Shown here: positions 45,744 to 54,031 of the stretch, piece after piece
How the letters are laid out: every line of letters begins with the position of its first letter
How positions within the stretch are numbered: position 1 is the stretch's first letter
Made by a program: the position numbers and the translations under genes
Assembly: GCF_900176645.1 (NCBI RefSeq)
Contig: NZ_FXAN01000040.1
Span: 124,001 to 188,000 of the forward strand
Origin: Burkholderia singularis
GTDB taxonomy: Bacteria > Pseudomonadota > Gammaproteobacteria > Burkholderiales > Burkholderiaceae
Length of the DNA: 64,000 nucleotides
Reading direction: 5' to 3'
The notes under the pieces: generated by a model
What the model saw: the letters and a program-made list of their open reading frames with translations, nothing else
What the model was told of the DNA's origin: nothing
The model's database searches: none

Positions 45744-46619
45744 CTACCGGTGTCCGGCCGTTTGCGCCGGGCCTGCGAGGCTGCCGGCAAAGCGGCGTAG
45801 CGTGTCTTTTGAGCGGGCGTCGCGCACCCGCGAATAGAGCGCGATCTGCGAATCCGGCAGCGCGGGCAGCCCCAGGCGCGCGCCGACGTCGACCAGCTCG
45901 CGCGGCGCGACGCGGCGCGCGAGCGGGCACACGGCCAGACCTGCGGCGGCCGCCGCCGCAACAGCCGCGACGCCGCCGCCCGTGAAACGCTCGCTCCACG
46001 CAATTCCGGCCCGTTCGAGCGCGCGCAACGCGGCGGCACGCACGCCGCACGGGCCGGCCAGCACGGCGAGCGGCAGAGGCTCGCCCGCGCGCGGCACCCA
46101 GCCGGGCGCGGTGAGCCACGCGAGCGGCTCGGTGAAGAGCGTTGTCGCATCGTCGCGCGGCGGATCTTCGCCGGGTTCGTGGCGAACGAACACGGCGTCG
46201 AGGCGGCGTTCGTCGTATTGCGCAAGCAGCCCCGCCGACATACCGACATGCATCGCCAGCACGAGCCCCGGATCGTGCCGGTGCAGGCTGCTGAGAACGG
46301 CCGGCAGATCCGGCACCGCGACGTGTTCGCTCACGCCGATCGACAGCCGCCGCGGGCCGGCCGACAGCGTGCCGAGCGCGCGCTCGTGCGCGTCGAGCAG
46401 ATCGCGCGCGGCGGGCAGGAATGCCGCGCCTTCGGCCGACAGCATGACCCGCCGCGGCGTGCGCTCGACGAGCTGCTGCCCCAACTGCGATTCGAGCCGC
46501 TTGAGCTTCAGGCTCACGGCCGATTGCGTGGTGCCGAGCGCATCGGCGGCGCGCGTGAAGCTGGCGAGATCGGCGACCAGCACGAATGCACGGACGGCGT
46601 CGAGATCGAGCGGTTTCAT
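45744..46619 (-). CDS. LysR family transcriptional regulator
   Basis: This 291-residue LTTR has an N-terminal helix-turn-helix (DLASFTRAADALGTTQSAVSLKLKRLESQLGQQLVERTPR) and a C-terminal effector-binding domain from about residue 90 (RRLSIGVSEHVAVPDLPAVL). It is divergent from the tautomerase gene, with a 96-bp spacer holding an LTTR-type dyad, and upstream of the EamA exporter. The classical LTTR arrangement makes the tautomerase its first candidate target. Effector unknown. Confidence 0.92.
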   Translation of the reverse strand: MKPLDLDAVRAFVLVADLASFTRAADALGTTQSAVSLKLKRLESQLGQQLVERTPRRVMLSAEGAAFLPAARDLLDAHERALGTLSAGPRRLSIGVSEHVAVPDLPAVLSSLHRHDPGLVLAMHVGMSAGLLAQYDERRLDAVFVRHEPGEDPPRDDATTLFTEPLAWLTAPGWVPRAGEPLPLAVLAGPCGVRAAALRALERAGIAWSERFTGGGVAAVAAAAAAGLAVCPLARRVAPRELVDVGARLGLPALPDSQIALYSRVRDARSKDTLRRFAGSLAGPAQTAGHR

Positions 46620-46650
46620 TTAAAATGAAAATAGATGAAATATGGATTGA

Positions 46651-46669
46651 TATCTGTTCATTATAGATA
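46651..46669. promoter_or_regulatory. LysR-type dyad in LysR/tautomerase spacer
   Basis: TATCT (46651-46655) and AGATA (46665-46669) are inverted arms around 9 bases and contain a T-N11-A element, the LysR-type box. It lies 31 bases upstream of the LysR start and 46 upstream of the tautomerase start. Assigned by pattern and position. Confidence 0.45.
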
Positions 46670-46715
46670 ACTGAATCTAAGCTGCATGCATGTTCATTCC
46701 ACCAGGAGGAAGACC

Positions 46716-47099
46716 ATGCCGTTCACCCGGATCGCATTGCGCGAAGGCAAATCCGCCGAATATCGGCAGGCGTTGTCGGCCGGCGTTCATCGTGCGCTGC
46801 AGCAGGCGTTCAACGTGCCCGTCGACGACATTTTCATGACCATCACTGAGCACGGCGCCGATAATTTCTTCTACGGCCGCGACTATCTCGGCATCGCGCG
46901 CAGCGACGATCTGGTGATGATCCAGATCACCGCGAACAATACGCGCACGCTTGCCCAGAAGCGCGAGCTGTACCGGCTGATTGCCGATCAGCTCGCCGAA
47001 TCGCCCGGCGTGCGCCGTGAGGATGTGTTTATCAATCTTGTCGAGGTGCTGAAAGAAAATTGGTCGTTCGGAAACGGAATCGCGCAATACGCGATTTAA
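46716..47099 (+). CDS. Tautomerase/4-oxalocrotonate tautomerase family protein
   Basis: This 127-residue tautomerase-superfamily protein begins MPFTRIAL, leaving Pro at the N-terminus after Met removal; this is the catalytic base of the family. Length and segments (FMTITEHGADNFFYGRDYLG, VMIQITANNTRTLAQKRELY, EDVFINLVEVLKENWSFGNG) match the fused-domain tautomerase_3-like group. Such enzymes isomerise or dehalogenate small ketoacids. CCAGGAGGAAGACC before the ATG is a strong ribosome site. It is divergent from LysR and probably controlled by it. Natural substrate unknown. Confidence 0.92.
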   Translation: MPFTRIALREGKSAEYRQALSAGVHRALQQAFNVPVDDIFMTITEHGADNFFYGRDYLGIARSDDLVMIQITANNTRTLAQKRELYRLIADQLAESPGVRREDVFINLVEVLKENWSFGNGIAQYAI

Positions 47100-47411
47100 G
47101 GGCTGACCTCTGCCCGCCGAACGATCGCAGGGTGCGCCGGGTTGAACGCCCGGAAATCCGGGCGCGGGGCGTGGCGTTCAGTCCCGCTGCGCAGGCGGGG
47201 CGTGCTCGGCGGCCCGGCTGCGCTCCGCGTTGCCGCTGCGCTCAACGCCGCAGGCATGCGGCGGACGGCGACATAAACGACGGATGGCGGCTGTTGAGCG
47301 GCGTTCAGCCACATCGGCCGCAAAAGGGGCCGTGTACTATGTAGAGCATCGGGGGGCACGGCGCGCATGCAATGCGCGGGGCCGGCTCAGCCAACTCCGG
47401 AGCTTTACTTC
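47100..47411. other. Spacer after tautomerase, 312 bp
   Basis: Contains a GC hairpin, CGCCCGG at 47147-47153 and CCGGGCG at 47158-47164, which could end the tautomerase transcript. The CHAD gene promoter is expected near 47300-47390. Nothing else is evident. Confidence 0.45.
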
Positions 47412-49484
47412 ATGGTGCGTGTTCTGGAAATCGTTTTGCACTTCCAGCCTCAAGCCGGGCAAACCGGGCGTGATGCGCGCTCACGCGCCGCGCGGGATTT
47501 CGTCGCGGAGCTGGCAAAGGCGTGGCGGCTCTGTTCGACGGTAAAAATGCGTCGCGGCCACGAGCGCGTGACGATCGAGCCATGCTGTTTCGATGAAGCC
47601 GAACCCGAATCCGGAGATGGCTGGCATTGGCAAACCTGGACCGAGACCACCGCGCAAGCGCGGCGCGTGCTTGCCGTTCGTAGTCATGCGCTCGCGCCTG
47701 GCGTGACGGTGCGCGAGCAATTCGATGGCGCTTGCAAGAACGTGCACGTCGCCGCGCCCGCGATGCAGCCCGCGGAGACGGCTGTGCCGGCGGATGCGGT
47801 GCGGGCCGACGCATCGGCGAAAGAGCGTGATACTGCCGCTTCCGCTTCCGCTTCCGCTCCCGCTCCCGCTTCCGCTTCCGCTTCCGCTCCCGCTCCCGCT
47901 CCCGCTTCCGCTTCCGCTCCCGCTCCCGCTCCCGCTCCCGCTCCCGCGCGCGGGCAGCAGCTTGTCGTCGATCGTCGGCGCGGGCGCTGGCTCGATGCGC
48001 ACGGCGTCGAAGTGGAACTGACGCTCGATGACGTCACGTTGGCGAGCGCGCCCGGCGTTGCCGCCGCTGCCAATGTGCGTGCGCTGCCGTTTGGCGGCGA
48101 CGTTGCCGCCAGGGCTGTTGCCGCCGGCCTTCGCGCGGTTGATGGTGCACGGACTGGGACGATTGCCGCCGACGCAGGCGCGCCGCCCCGTGCGGCTACG
48201 TCGGCGGATGCCGCGAGTTCCGATGCCGGCGCGGCTGCTGACTCCGCGACTTTTGCCGCTGCCGGGCCGTCGGGGAAAAAGGCCAAGGCTGACGGAGTCC
48301 GCCACGCCGGCGCGGCCGCGAATGGGAGCGTGAGCCGTGCCGCCGCTGGCGGCGCGATTGCCGCTCATTGCGTCTCGTCGGCGGCCGGCACGGCCAGCAT
48401 CGTCCCCGCACTACACCGCATTTGCGAGCTGCGTCTTTCGGTTGCCGACCCGCGCACGCCCGAGGCCCGCATCGCCGCATTGCGGGCGCTGTTCCGCGCG
48501 GCGCGCGAATTGAGCGGTGCGTGGCCGGCGTTTCCCGCGCTCGCGAGCGTGCTCGATCGCGCATGCGCTGCCGACGCGCCCAATATCCTCGGTGCGCCGC
48601 TCAAAGCGAAACCGGTCGATTTGTCGAGAATGCGCGCGCAGCGTGCGGCGGTCTTCGCGCTTGGCTGCAACGTGACCGAACAATGGTTCGGCAACGAAGC
48701 GGGGGTGCGCGCGAGCAGTGACCCCGAATATGTGCACCAGATGCGTGTCGCGCTGCGCCGGCTGCACACGCTTGCGCGGCTGTTTCCGCGGTATGCGGAT
48801 GCCGGATGGAAGGAGGCGTTTTCCGCCGACCTGCGCTGGTTGGGCGGATTGCTCGGCGCGGTGCGTGATTGGGACGTCTGCGCGACGTCGACGTTTCCCA
48901 CTTTCGCCGATACGGACGGCGACCCGGCCGGCTGGGCCGCGATGCTCGACGCGGCGGGCGCGCGCGGCGAAGCGGCGCGCGCCGAGTTGCGGCAGGCGCT
49001 CGGCACCGCGCGCTATGCGCGGCTCGCGCTCGCGTGGCTCGAATGGCTGTGCATGCTGGCTCATGACGATCCGTCGCACGATGACGACGCGCCATCGCTC
49101 AAGCGTCACGCGGCGAGGTGCGTGAGACGGCTGTTCGGCCGCCTACACGGCCGCGCGCGGTTGACGGTGCTTGATGCGGCCGCGAGGCATCGGGTACGCA
49201 TCGATGCGAAACGGCTTCGCTATGCGCTCGAATTCTTTTTGTCGCTTACGTCGCGCCGCACGCGGGACGAGACGCTCAAGCATCTCGCGAGCATCCAGAC
49301 CGTGCTCGGCGACGCGAACGACGCAGCTGTCGCGCTCGGCTCGCTTGAACGGTTGTCGGCGCCGCCGTATCAACTCGGCTTTGCGCGCGGCTACGGCGCG
49401 GCGGCGCAACGTCATGCGGCAGAGACGGCCGAAACGTTGTTGTGCCGGATGCGGGCGCCGAAAATCAGAGGCAAGCGCGCGTAA
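47412..49484 (+). CDS. CYTH-CHAD family protein with repeat-expanded CYTH half
   Basis: This 690-residue protein has a clear C-terminal CHAD domain (about 400-685): EYVHQMRVALRRLHTLARLF, SADLRWLGGLLGAVRDWDV and RHRVRIDAKRLRYALEFF. CHAD domains bind polyphosphate granules. The N-terminal half looks like a CYTH triphosphate-tunnel domain split by low-complexity inserts. VLEIVLHFQPQA replaces the ExExK motif, and GRWLDAHGVEVELTLDDVTL resembles a central CYTH strand pair. Between them lies a Ser-Ala/Pro-Ala tract coded by a 6-bp tandem repeat (residues ~144-179), followed by another Ala-rich stretch. Loss of ExExK argues against phosphatase activity. GGAG before the ATG at 47412 selects this start. 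Confidence 0.85.
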   Translation: MVRVLEIVLHFQPQAGQTGRDARSRAARDFVAELAKAWRLCSTVKMRRGHERVTIEPCCFDEAEPESGDGWHWQTWTETTAQARRVLAVRSHALAPGVTVREQFDGACKNVHVAAPAMQPAETAVPADAVRADASAKERDTAASASASAPAPASASASAPAPAPASASAPAPAPAPAPARGQQLVVDRRRGRWLDAHGVEVELTLDDVTLASAPGVAAAANVRALPFGGDVAARAVAAGLRAVDGARTGTIAADAGAPPRAATSADAASSDAGAAADSATFAAAGPSGKKAKADGVRHAGAAANGSVSRAAAGGAIAAHCVSSAAGTASIVPALHRICELRLSVADPRTPEARIAALRALFRAARELSGAWPAFPALASVLDRACAADAPNILGAPLKAKPVDLSRMRAQRAAVFALGCNVTEQWFGNEAGVRASSDPEYVHQMRVALRRLHTLARLFPRYADAGWKEAFSADLRWLGGLLGAVRDWDVCATSTFPTFADTDGDPAGWAAMLDAAGARGEAARAELRQALGTARYARLALAWLEWLCMLAHDDPSHDDDAPSLKRHAARCVRRLFGRLHGRARLTVLDAAARHRVRIDAKRLRYALEFFLSLTSRRTRDETLKHLASIQTVLGDANDAAVALGSLERLSAPPYQLGFARGYGAAAQRHAAETAETLLCRMRAPKIRGKRA
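47841..47948 (+). repeat. Hexanucleotide tandem repeat (TCCGCT/CCCGCT)
   Basis: Eighteen tandem 6-bp units alternate between TCCGCT and CCCGCT in blocks, the last one altered to CCCGCG. They code for Ser-Ala and Pro-Ala dipeptides inside the CHAD protein. Because each unit is two codons, gain or loss of units changes linker length without a frameshift. Likely a variable-number locus. Confidence 0.9.
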
Positions 49485-49494
49485 TCGGCGTGAC

Positions 49495-49500
49495 TATAAT
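49495..49500 (+). promoter_or_regulatory. Consensus -10 box before modE
   Basis: TATAAT, with TGAC directly before it, lies 28 bases before the modE ATG. No good -35 stands 16-18 bases upstream. It would give a very short leader of about 20 bases with no clear Shine-Dalgarno. Confidence 0.4.
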
Positions 49501-49527
49501 GAGTGCCTCCTGCGCCAAACTACGCCG

Positions 49528-50400
49528 ATGAGCGCTGTCGATCCGGCCGATTCCCCTTCATCCGCCTCCCGCACCAATGCGCCGCCGTGCGATAGGCGCG
49601 AGCCGCTTGCGTTGCACGGCGAGCTTTGGGTGCGCGCGGGTGCCGAGACGCTTGGCGGCGCGGCGCGGATCGCGCTGCTCGCGGCGATCGGGGAAACGGG
49701 CTCGATCACGCGCGCCGCGAAGGCGGTGGGCCTGAGCTACAAGGGCGCGTGGGACGCGGTCGATACGATGAACAACCTCGCCGGCGAGCCGCTCGTGCTG
49801 CGCTCGACGGGCGGCAAGGGCGGCGGTGGCACGACGCTGACGCCGCGCGCGATCGCGTTGATCGCCGCCTATCGGGCGATCGAACGCGAGCACCGTCGCT
49901 TCATCGATGCGGCGAGCGCGGCCGTCGAGGGTTTCGCGCTCAATTGGGAACTCATCGGGAGAATCGGCATGAAGACGAGCGCGCGCAATCAATTGTTCGG
50001 CAAGGTCGCGTCGGTCCGGCGCGGAGCGGTCAACGACGAAGTATCGCTCGTGCTGCCCGGCGGGCAGACAATCGTCGCGGTGTTGACGCATGAGAGCACT
50101 GATGCGCTCGGGCTCGCGCCCGGCGTCGATGCCTGCGCGCTCGTGAAGGCGTCGTGGGTCGTGCTTGCGGTCGACGATGGCGCGCCGCTCAAGCTGTCGG
50201 CGCGTAACCAGTTGCACGGCATCGTCGGGACGGTCACGCGCGGCGCGGTGAACAGCGAAGTGCTGCTCGCGCTCGACGGCGGCACGACGCTTGCGGCAAT
50301 CGTGACGAATGACAGCGTTGATGCGCTTGGGCTCGCGAAAGGCGCGCGCGCGATCGCGGCGTTCAAGGCATCGAGCGTGATTCTGGCGGTCAGCGGCTGA
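49528..50400 (+). CDS. modE: Molybdate-responsive regulator ModE
   Basis: This 290-residue regulator has an N-terminal winged helix (GAARIALLAAIGETGSITRA and AKAVGLSYKGAWDAVDTMNN). Two C-terminal Mop/TOBE molybdate-binding domains follow: KTSARNQLFGKVASVRRGAV and KLSARNQLHGIVGTVTRGAV, each with the SARN-L-G motif. Molybdate-bound ModE represses the modABC uptake operon. The gene converges on modC, and a ModE box stands before modA. The ATG at 49528 begins this family-typical protein; a longer frame to 49171 runs into the CHAD gene and is rejected. A short heptamer repeat begins right after its stop codon. Confidence 0.95.
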   Translation: MSAVDPADSPSSASRTNAPPCDRREPLALHGELWVRAGAETLGGAARIALLAAIGETGSITRAAKAVGLSYKGAWDAVDTMNNLAGEPLVLRSTGGKGGGGTTLTPRAIALIAAYRAIEREHRRFIDAASAAVEGFALNWELIGRIGMKTSARNQLFGKVASVRRGAVNDEVSLVLPGGQTIVAVLTHESTDALGLAPGVDACALVKASWVVLAVDDGAPLKLSARNQLHGIVGTVTRGAVNSEVLLALDGGTTLAAIVTNDSVDALGLAKGARAIAAFKASSVILAVSG

Positions 50401-50435
50401 TGGCTGATGGCTGATGGCTGATGGCTGATGGCTGA
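50401..50435 (+). repeat. Heptanucleotide tandem repeat directly after modE
   Basis: Five exact copies of TGGCTGA, preceded by a sixth, altered copy (CGGCTGA, 50394-50400) that contains the modE stop codon. It lies between convergent modE and modC, so changes in copy number would not affect either reading frame. Likely generated by slippage. Confidence 0.85.
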
Positions 50436-50491
50436 CGGTGTGGCGGCACGGGAGCGCCGGACCGAGCGCGGTCGCCACCGTGCCGTCACCG
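50436..50491. terminator. Candidate hairpin between convergent modE and modC
   Basis: CGGTG-TGG-CGGCACGG (50436-50451) can pair with CCGTGCCG-T-CACCG (50478-50491) with a small bulge and a 26-nt GC-rich loop. It overlaps the last codons of modC. It could limit read-through in both directions; support is structural only. Confidence 0.3.
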
Positions 50492-51187
50492 CACGCGCGA
50501 CATCCATTGCGCGTGCGGCGCCTCATGCAGCACGCGTCCGTCCTGAAGCCGCACTACCTGATCGCCGAACGCGGCGACATCGTCCGGATCGTGCGTGATC
50601 AGCACCATTGGAATGTCGAGCCGTGCCTGGAGATCCGTCAGTTCGCGCCGCATCCGTTCGCGCATCGCGATGTCGAGCGCGGAGAACGGCTCGTCGAGCA
50701 GCAGGATTCGCGGGCGCGCGATCAGCGCCCGCGCGAGCGCGACGCGCTGCTTCTGGCCACCCGACAACTGCGCCGGATAATGCCCGGCTAGCTCATCGAG
50801 TTCGAAAGCCCGCAGCCAATATGCCGCGTCGTCCGGCAACTCGTCTGCGCGCGGATTGCGCCAGCCGCGCTTCAGCCCGAACGCGAGGTTCTGCCGCACG
50901 TTCAGGTGCGGAAACAGCGCGTAGTCCTGAAACAGGTAGGCGACGCGGCGCGCTTGCGTCGGCAGATCGATGCCGCGTGCCGCGTCGAACAGCGTGTCGC
51001 CGGCGAGCGAGATCGCGCCGCGATCGGGCGTGAGCAACCCCGCGATGGCTTGCAGCGTCAGGCTCTTGCCCGCGCCGGACGGCCCGAACAGCACGATCCG
51101 TTGCGCATTCGACGAGAACGATATGTCGAGCGTGAAATGGCGCTCGGGCGTCGCATACGTCTTGTGGATATCGACGACGAGGCTCAT
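50486..51187 (-). CDS. modC: Molybdate ABC transporter ATP-binding protein
   Basis: This 233-residue cytosolic ATPase has Walker A GPSGAGKSLT, signature LSGGQKQRVALARAL, Walker B ILLLDEPFSALD and H-loop THDPDD. It powers molybdate import with ModB. It is about 120 residues shorter than E. coli ModC because the C-terminal Mop (TOBE) domain is absent, so direct trans-inhibition by molybdate is unlikely; sensing is left to ModE. It is the last gene of modABC, 178 bases after modB, an unusually wide gap for this operon. Confidence 0.93.
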   Translation of the reverse strand: MSLVVDIHKTYATPERHFTLDISFSSNAQRIVLFGPSGAGKSLTLQAIAGLLTPDRGAISLAGDTLFDAARGIDLPTQARRVAYLFQDYALFPHLNVRQNLAFGLKRGWRNPRADELPDDAAYWLRAFELDELAGHYPAQLSGGQKQRVALARALIARPRILLLDEPFSALDIAMRERMRRELTDLQARLDIPMVLITHDPDDVAAFGDQVVRLQDGRVLHEAPHAQWMSRVR

Positions 51188-51365
51188 CGCTTGCGTGCTC
51201 CGGCGGGGGCGGCATGACCGATGGCAAGGCCGTCATGAACGGCGGAGCTGGCTCGCAGCGGCTCGCTTTCGCCAAGCGGAGGTCGACCGTGCGCGGCGCC
51301 GGCGCGCGCGAGTGAAACGCATGAGATAGGCGAAACGGCGGTAACAGGCATCGTCGCGCGCATCG

Positions 51366-52040
51366 TCAACGTGCTCCGGCGAGCGCGCGCGGCGGAACGA
51401 GCCTTCCCGCAACCAGCAGGATCAGCACACAGACAGCCGACGTAACCAGCACGAGGAAATTCGCAGTCGCGTCGTCGCCCGCCTGCACAGCCGCATAGAC
51501 GGCGACCGACAAGGTCTGCGTGCGTCCCGGCAGGTTGCCCGCGATCATCAGCGTCGCGCCGAATTCGCCGAGCGCGCGTGCGAAAGCGAGCAGTGCACCG
51601 GCGAGAATGCCGCGCGCGGCGAGCGGCAGCGTCACGCGAAAAAAAATGCCGGTTTCACTCACGCCGAGCGTGCGCGCCGCGCGCTCGAGTTGCGGATCGA
51701 CCGCCTCGAATGCCGCGCGCGCCGATTTCAGCACGAGCGGGAACGCCACGACCATCGACGCGATCACGGCTCCCTGCCACGTGAACACGAGCTGGACGCC
51801 GAGCGTGTCGAGCCACGCGCCGAATACGCCACGTCTGCCGAGCAGCACGAGCAGGTAATAGCCGAGGACGGTCGGCGGCAGCACGAGCGGCAGCGTGAGC
51901 AGCGAGTCGATCACGTCGCGCGCGCCTGAGCGCCAGCGCGCCAGCGCGTAACCGGCCGCGACACCGAGTACGACGTCGAGCGCCGTTGCCCAACCGGCAA
52001 CTTTCAGCGATAGCAGCAGCGGAATCCAGGCGTCGTGCAT
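51366..52040 (-). CDS. modB: Molybdate ABC transporter permease
   Basis: This 224-residue permease has five or six membrane helices and the cytosolic EAA loop (FEAVDPQLERAARTLGVSETGIFFRVTLPLAARG) that docks to ModC. The segment LTLPLVLPPTVLGYYLLVLLGRRGVFG is typical of ModB/CysT-type permeases. The ATG at 52040 gives the family N-terminus MHDAWIPLLLSLKVAGWAT; the longer frame overlaps modA. It lies 49 bases after modA. Forms a homodimer in the inner membrane. Confidence 0.94.
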   Translation of the reverse strand: MHDAWIPLLLSLKVAGWATALDVVLGVAAGYALARWRSGARDVIDSLLTLPLVLPPTVLGYYLLVLLGRRGVFGAWLDTLGVQLVFTWQGAVIASMVVAFPLVLKSARAAFEAVDPQLERAARTLGVSETGIFFRVTLPLAARGILAGALLAFARALGEFGATLMIAGNLPGRTQTLSVAVYAAVQAGDDATANFLVLVTSAVCVLILLVAGRLVPPRALAGAR

Positions 52041-52089
52041 CGGCAATCTCTGATTCGGTATCGGGCGATTGAGTCTGGCCCGGCGTTGC

Positions 52090-52905
52090 TCAGCGGGCCG
52101 CCGGCGCAGCAGTGGCGGCGGGCTTGAACCCGTATCGTGCGAGCACCGCCTGGCCGTCGGGCGAAAGCACGAATGCGATGAATTCTTGCGTGGCAGCCGG
52201 ATGCCGGCTGCCCTGGACGACGGCAACCGGGTAGGTGATAGGCGTTTGCGTCGGCACGTTCAGCACGACCTTCACGCGGTCCGGCATCACGGCGGCGTCC
52301 GTGCCGAACACGAAACCCGCGTCGACCTCACCGCGCGCGACATAGTCGAGGCTCTGGCGCACGTTCGCCGCAAGCACGCCTTTCGCGCTGATCTCGCTCC
52401 ACACGCCCGCGGCTTTCAGCGCGCCTTCGGTGTAGCGGCCCACGGGCACCGACGCAGGATCTCCAAACGCCACGCGCTTGACCGCGGGCGCCGCCAGCTC
52501 ACGCAGCGAGCCGAACGTTGCGCGGCTGTCGGCGGGCACGATCAGCACGAGCGAGTTCGCGGCGAAATCGCGCCGCGTTCCGTCCGCGATCACGCGCTCG
52601 GCCACCGCACGGTCCATGGCTTTCTGGTCCGCCGATGCGAACACGTCGACCGGCGCGCCCTTGGCGATTTGCTGCATCAGCACGTCCGATGCGCCGAAGT
52701 TGAACAGGATCTTCGTGCCCGGATGCCGCTTCTGATACGCATCGCCGATCGCTTGGAACGCGTTGGTCAGGCTCGCGGCCGCGGAGACGACCAGTTCGTC
52801 GGCGGCATGCGCGACGGATGTGGCGCCGAAGCCGGCAGCGAGCGCGGCCAGTGTTGCCGCATGCAGGAACAGGCGCCGGGCGGAAGAGCGAAGCGAAGCG
52901 GACAT
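52090..52905 (-). CDS. modA: Molybdate-binding periplasmic protein
   Basis: This 271-residue periplasmic binding protein has a Sec signal (LFLHAATLAALAAGFGATSVAHAADE, with cleavage after AHA). The mature part begins LVVSAAASLTNAFQAIGDAY, where Ser residues contact molybdate. Further ligand-region motifs follow: FNFGASDVLMQQIAKGAPVDVFASAD and QSLDYVARGEVDAGFVFGTDA. Tungstate may also be bound. It is the first gene of the operon, with a ModE box 35 bases upstream of the ATG. The longer frame starting at 53031 crosses that box and is rejected. Confidence 0.95.
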   Translation of the reverse strand: MSASLRSSARRLFLHAATLAALAAGFGATSVAHAADELVVSAAASLTNAFQAIGDAYQKRHPGTKILFNFGASDVLMQQIAKGAPVDVFASADQKAMDRAVAERVIADGTRRDFAANSLVLIVPADSRATFGSLRELAAPAVKRVAFGDPASVPVGRYTEGALKAAGVWSEISAKGVLAANVRQSLDYVARGEVDAGFVFGTDAAVMPDRVKVVLNVPTQTPITYPVAVVQGSRHPAATQEFIAFVLSPDGQAVLARYGFKPAATAAPAAR

Positions 52906-52939
52906 GGCGGGTAGCGATCGCGTGGACGAAAGCTGTAAT

Positions 52940-52963
52940 CGTAATATATGCGAGGTTATAACG
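52940..52963 (-). promoter_or_regulatory. ModE-binding box before modA
   Basis: A 24-bp imperfect palindrome with left arm CGTAATAT, middle ATGCGAGG and right arm TTATAACG. E. coli ModE boxes are also 24 bp with CGTTATAT...ATAACG ends, and six of eight arm positions are symmetric here. Located 35 bases upstream of modA and probably over its promoter. modE itself is encoded next to the operon. Confidence 0.75.
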
Positions 52964-53073
52964 CGTGACGTATCGGTGGATCGGCGCGCTACGCGGCAAG
53001 GGGCGGCATAAGTATTGTCGGGGCAGGACAAAAGACGCTCTGGTGCATATGCCCGACCTGCCGACCTGCGCCG

Positions 53074-53778
53074 CTACGCGTGCCGCAGCATCGGCTGTAT
53101 ATCGAGCGTTTGCTGAGGCTGGGAAAGCGGCCGCGACGCCGGCCGATAGTTCGGATTCGCCTTCCAGCGTGCACGCACATACGGGCGCTCGTGGCCGGAC
53201 AACTGCAACGCCACCGCGGTCACCCAGCGGTGCGATGGCACAGTGACGCCATGCAGCGCGATCGTGACGGCCGCCAGACTTGCCGCGACCGCCGGTGCTG
53301 ACCAGCGGTGCGGCACCGCGTGCCACGAACCGACGATGAACGATAGCGCGGCAATCGCACCGATGATGCAGCCCGTGACGGCTTCGGATGGCGAATGGGC
53401 GTCGAGCGCCACGCGCGACAGCCCGACCGCGATACCGGCCGCGAAGCCGGCCATGACGCCGGCGATGCGAATGGCCGGCCGCGTGCGCGCGAGCGCGAGA
53501 AACAGCGCGACCGGGTAGACCGACGTCGACAGCATCGCATGCCCGCTGAAGCCCGTGAAATCCCAGGCGCGCACGCCGATTCCCCAGCCGAGAAACGCAA
53601 TCTTGGTAAGCGCGACAGCGCCGATTGCTGCGCCGAGCACCGCCAGCCACGTAGCGGCGCGGCGTACCGAATAGCCGAGCGCCAGCCACACGGCGATCGT
53701 GACGGCAAGGGGGAGGGTCAGTCCGGCACCGCCTAGAGCGGTGACCGACATCCACAATCGGGGCGGCAAATCGAACAT
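53074..53778 (-). CDS. PAP2-family membrane phosphatase
   Basis: This 234-residue inner-membrane protein has about six helices and the PAP2 motifs GFSGHAMLSTSVYP and SRVALDAHSPSEAVTG (catalytic His pair). The first motif KxxxxxxRP is not well kept. PAP2 proteins dephosphorylate phosphatidic acid, undecaprenyl pyrophosphate or similar lipids, which could recycle the lipid carrier used by polysaccharide assembly. A polar ~35-residue C-terminal tail follows the last helix. Stands alone, divergent from the esterase gene. Confidence 0.88.
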   Translation of the reverse strand: MFDLPPRLWMSVTALGGAGLTLPLAVTIAVWLALGYSVRRAATWLAVLGAAIGAVALTKIAFLGWGIGVRAWDFTGFSGHAMLSTSVYPVALFLALARTRPAIRIAGVMAGFAAGIAVGLSRVALDAHSPSEAVTGCIIGAIAALSFIVGSWHAVPHRWSAPAVAASLAAVTIALHGVTVPSHRWVTAVALQLSGHERPYVRARWKANPNYRPASRPLSQPQQTLDIQPMLRHA

Positions 53779-54031
53779 CGGGCGCTGCGAGCAGGTAGGC
53801 GGAGAGATGGAATACTTGTTTAACGCACGAGTCGGTAATAGCGACTACAACGAAGACAAGCGGCGAACCTCCCCAGTATACCGACAGCGCACGCCGGTTG
53901 CGGATCGGTCGGCGGCCGGGCATTGGGCCGGGCGGTGGATAGGATCAGGAAAATAATGCTATTGTGCGTTGCACAAAGCTGAATGAAGCCGCCTGCAAGG
54001 CGTCCCTAAATTTGACTGCGAGCCCCGACCC

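Noticed and set aside
44801..45985. 394-codon plus-strand frame opposite EamA and LysR genes
   Set aside because: Low-complexity Arg/Glu/Gln-rich shadow with no family signature.
47841..47948. CRISPR-like array
   Set aside because: It is a 6-bp coding microsatellite without spacers.
52499..53923. 474-codon minus-strand frame over modA and PAP2 genes
   Set aside because: Overlaps two clear genes in another frame and includes the ModE box region.
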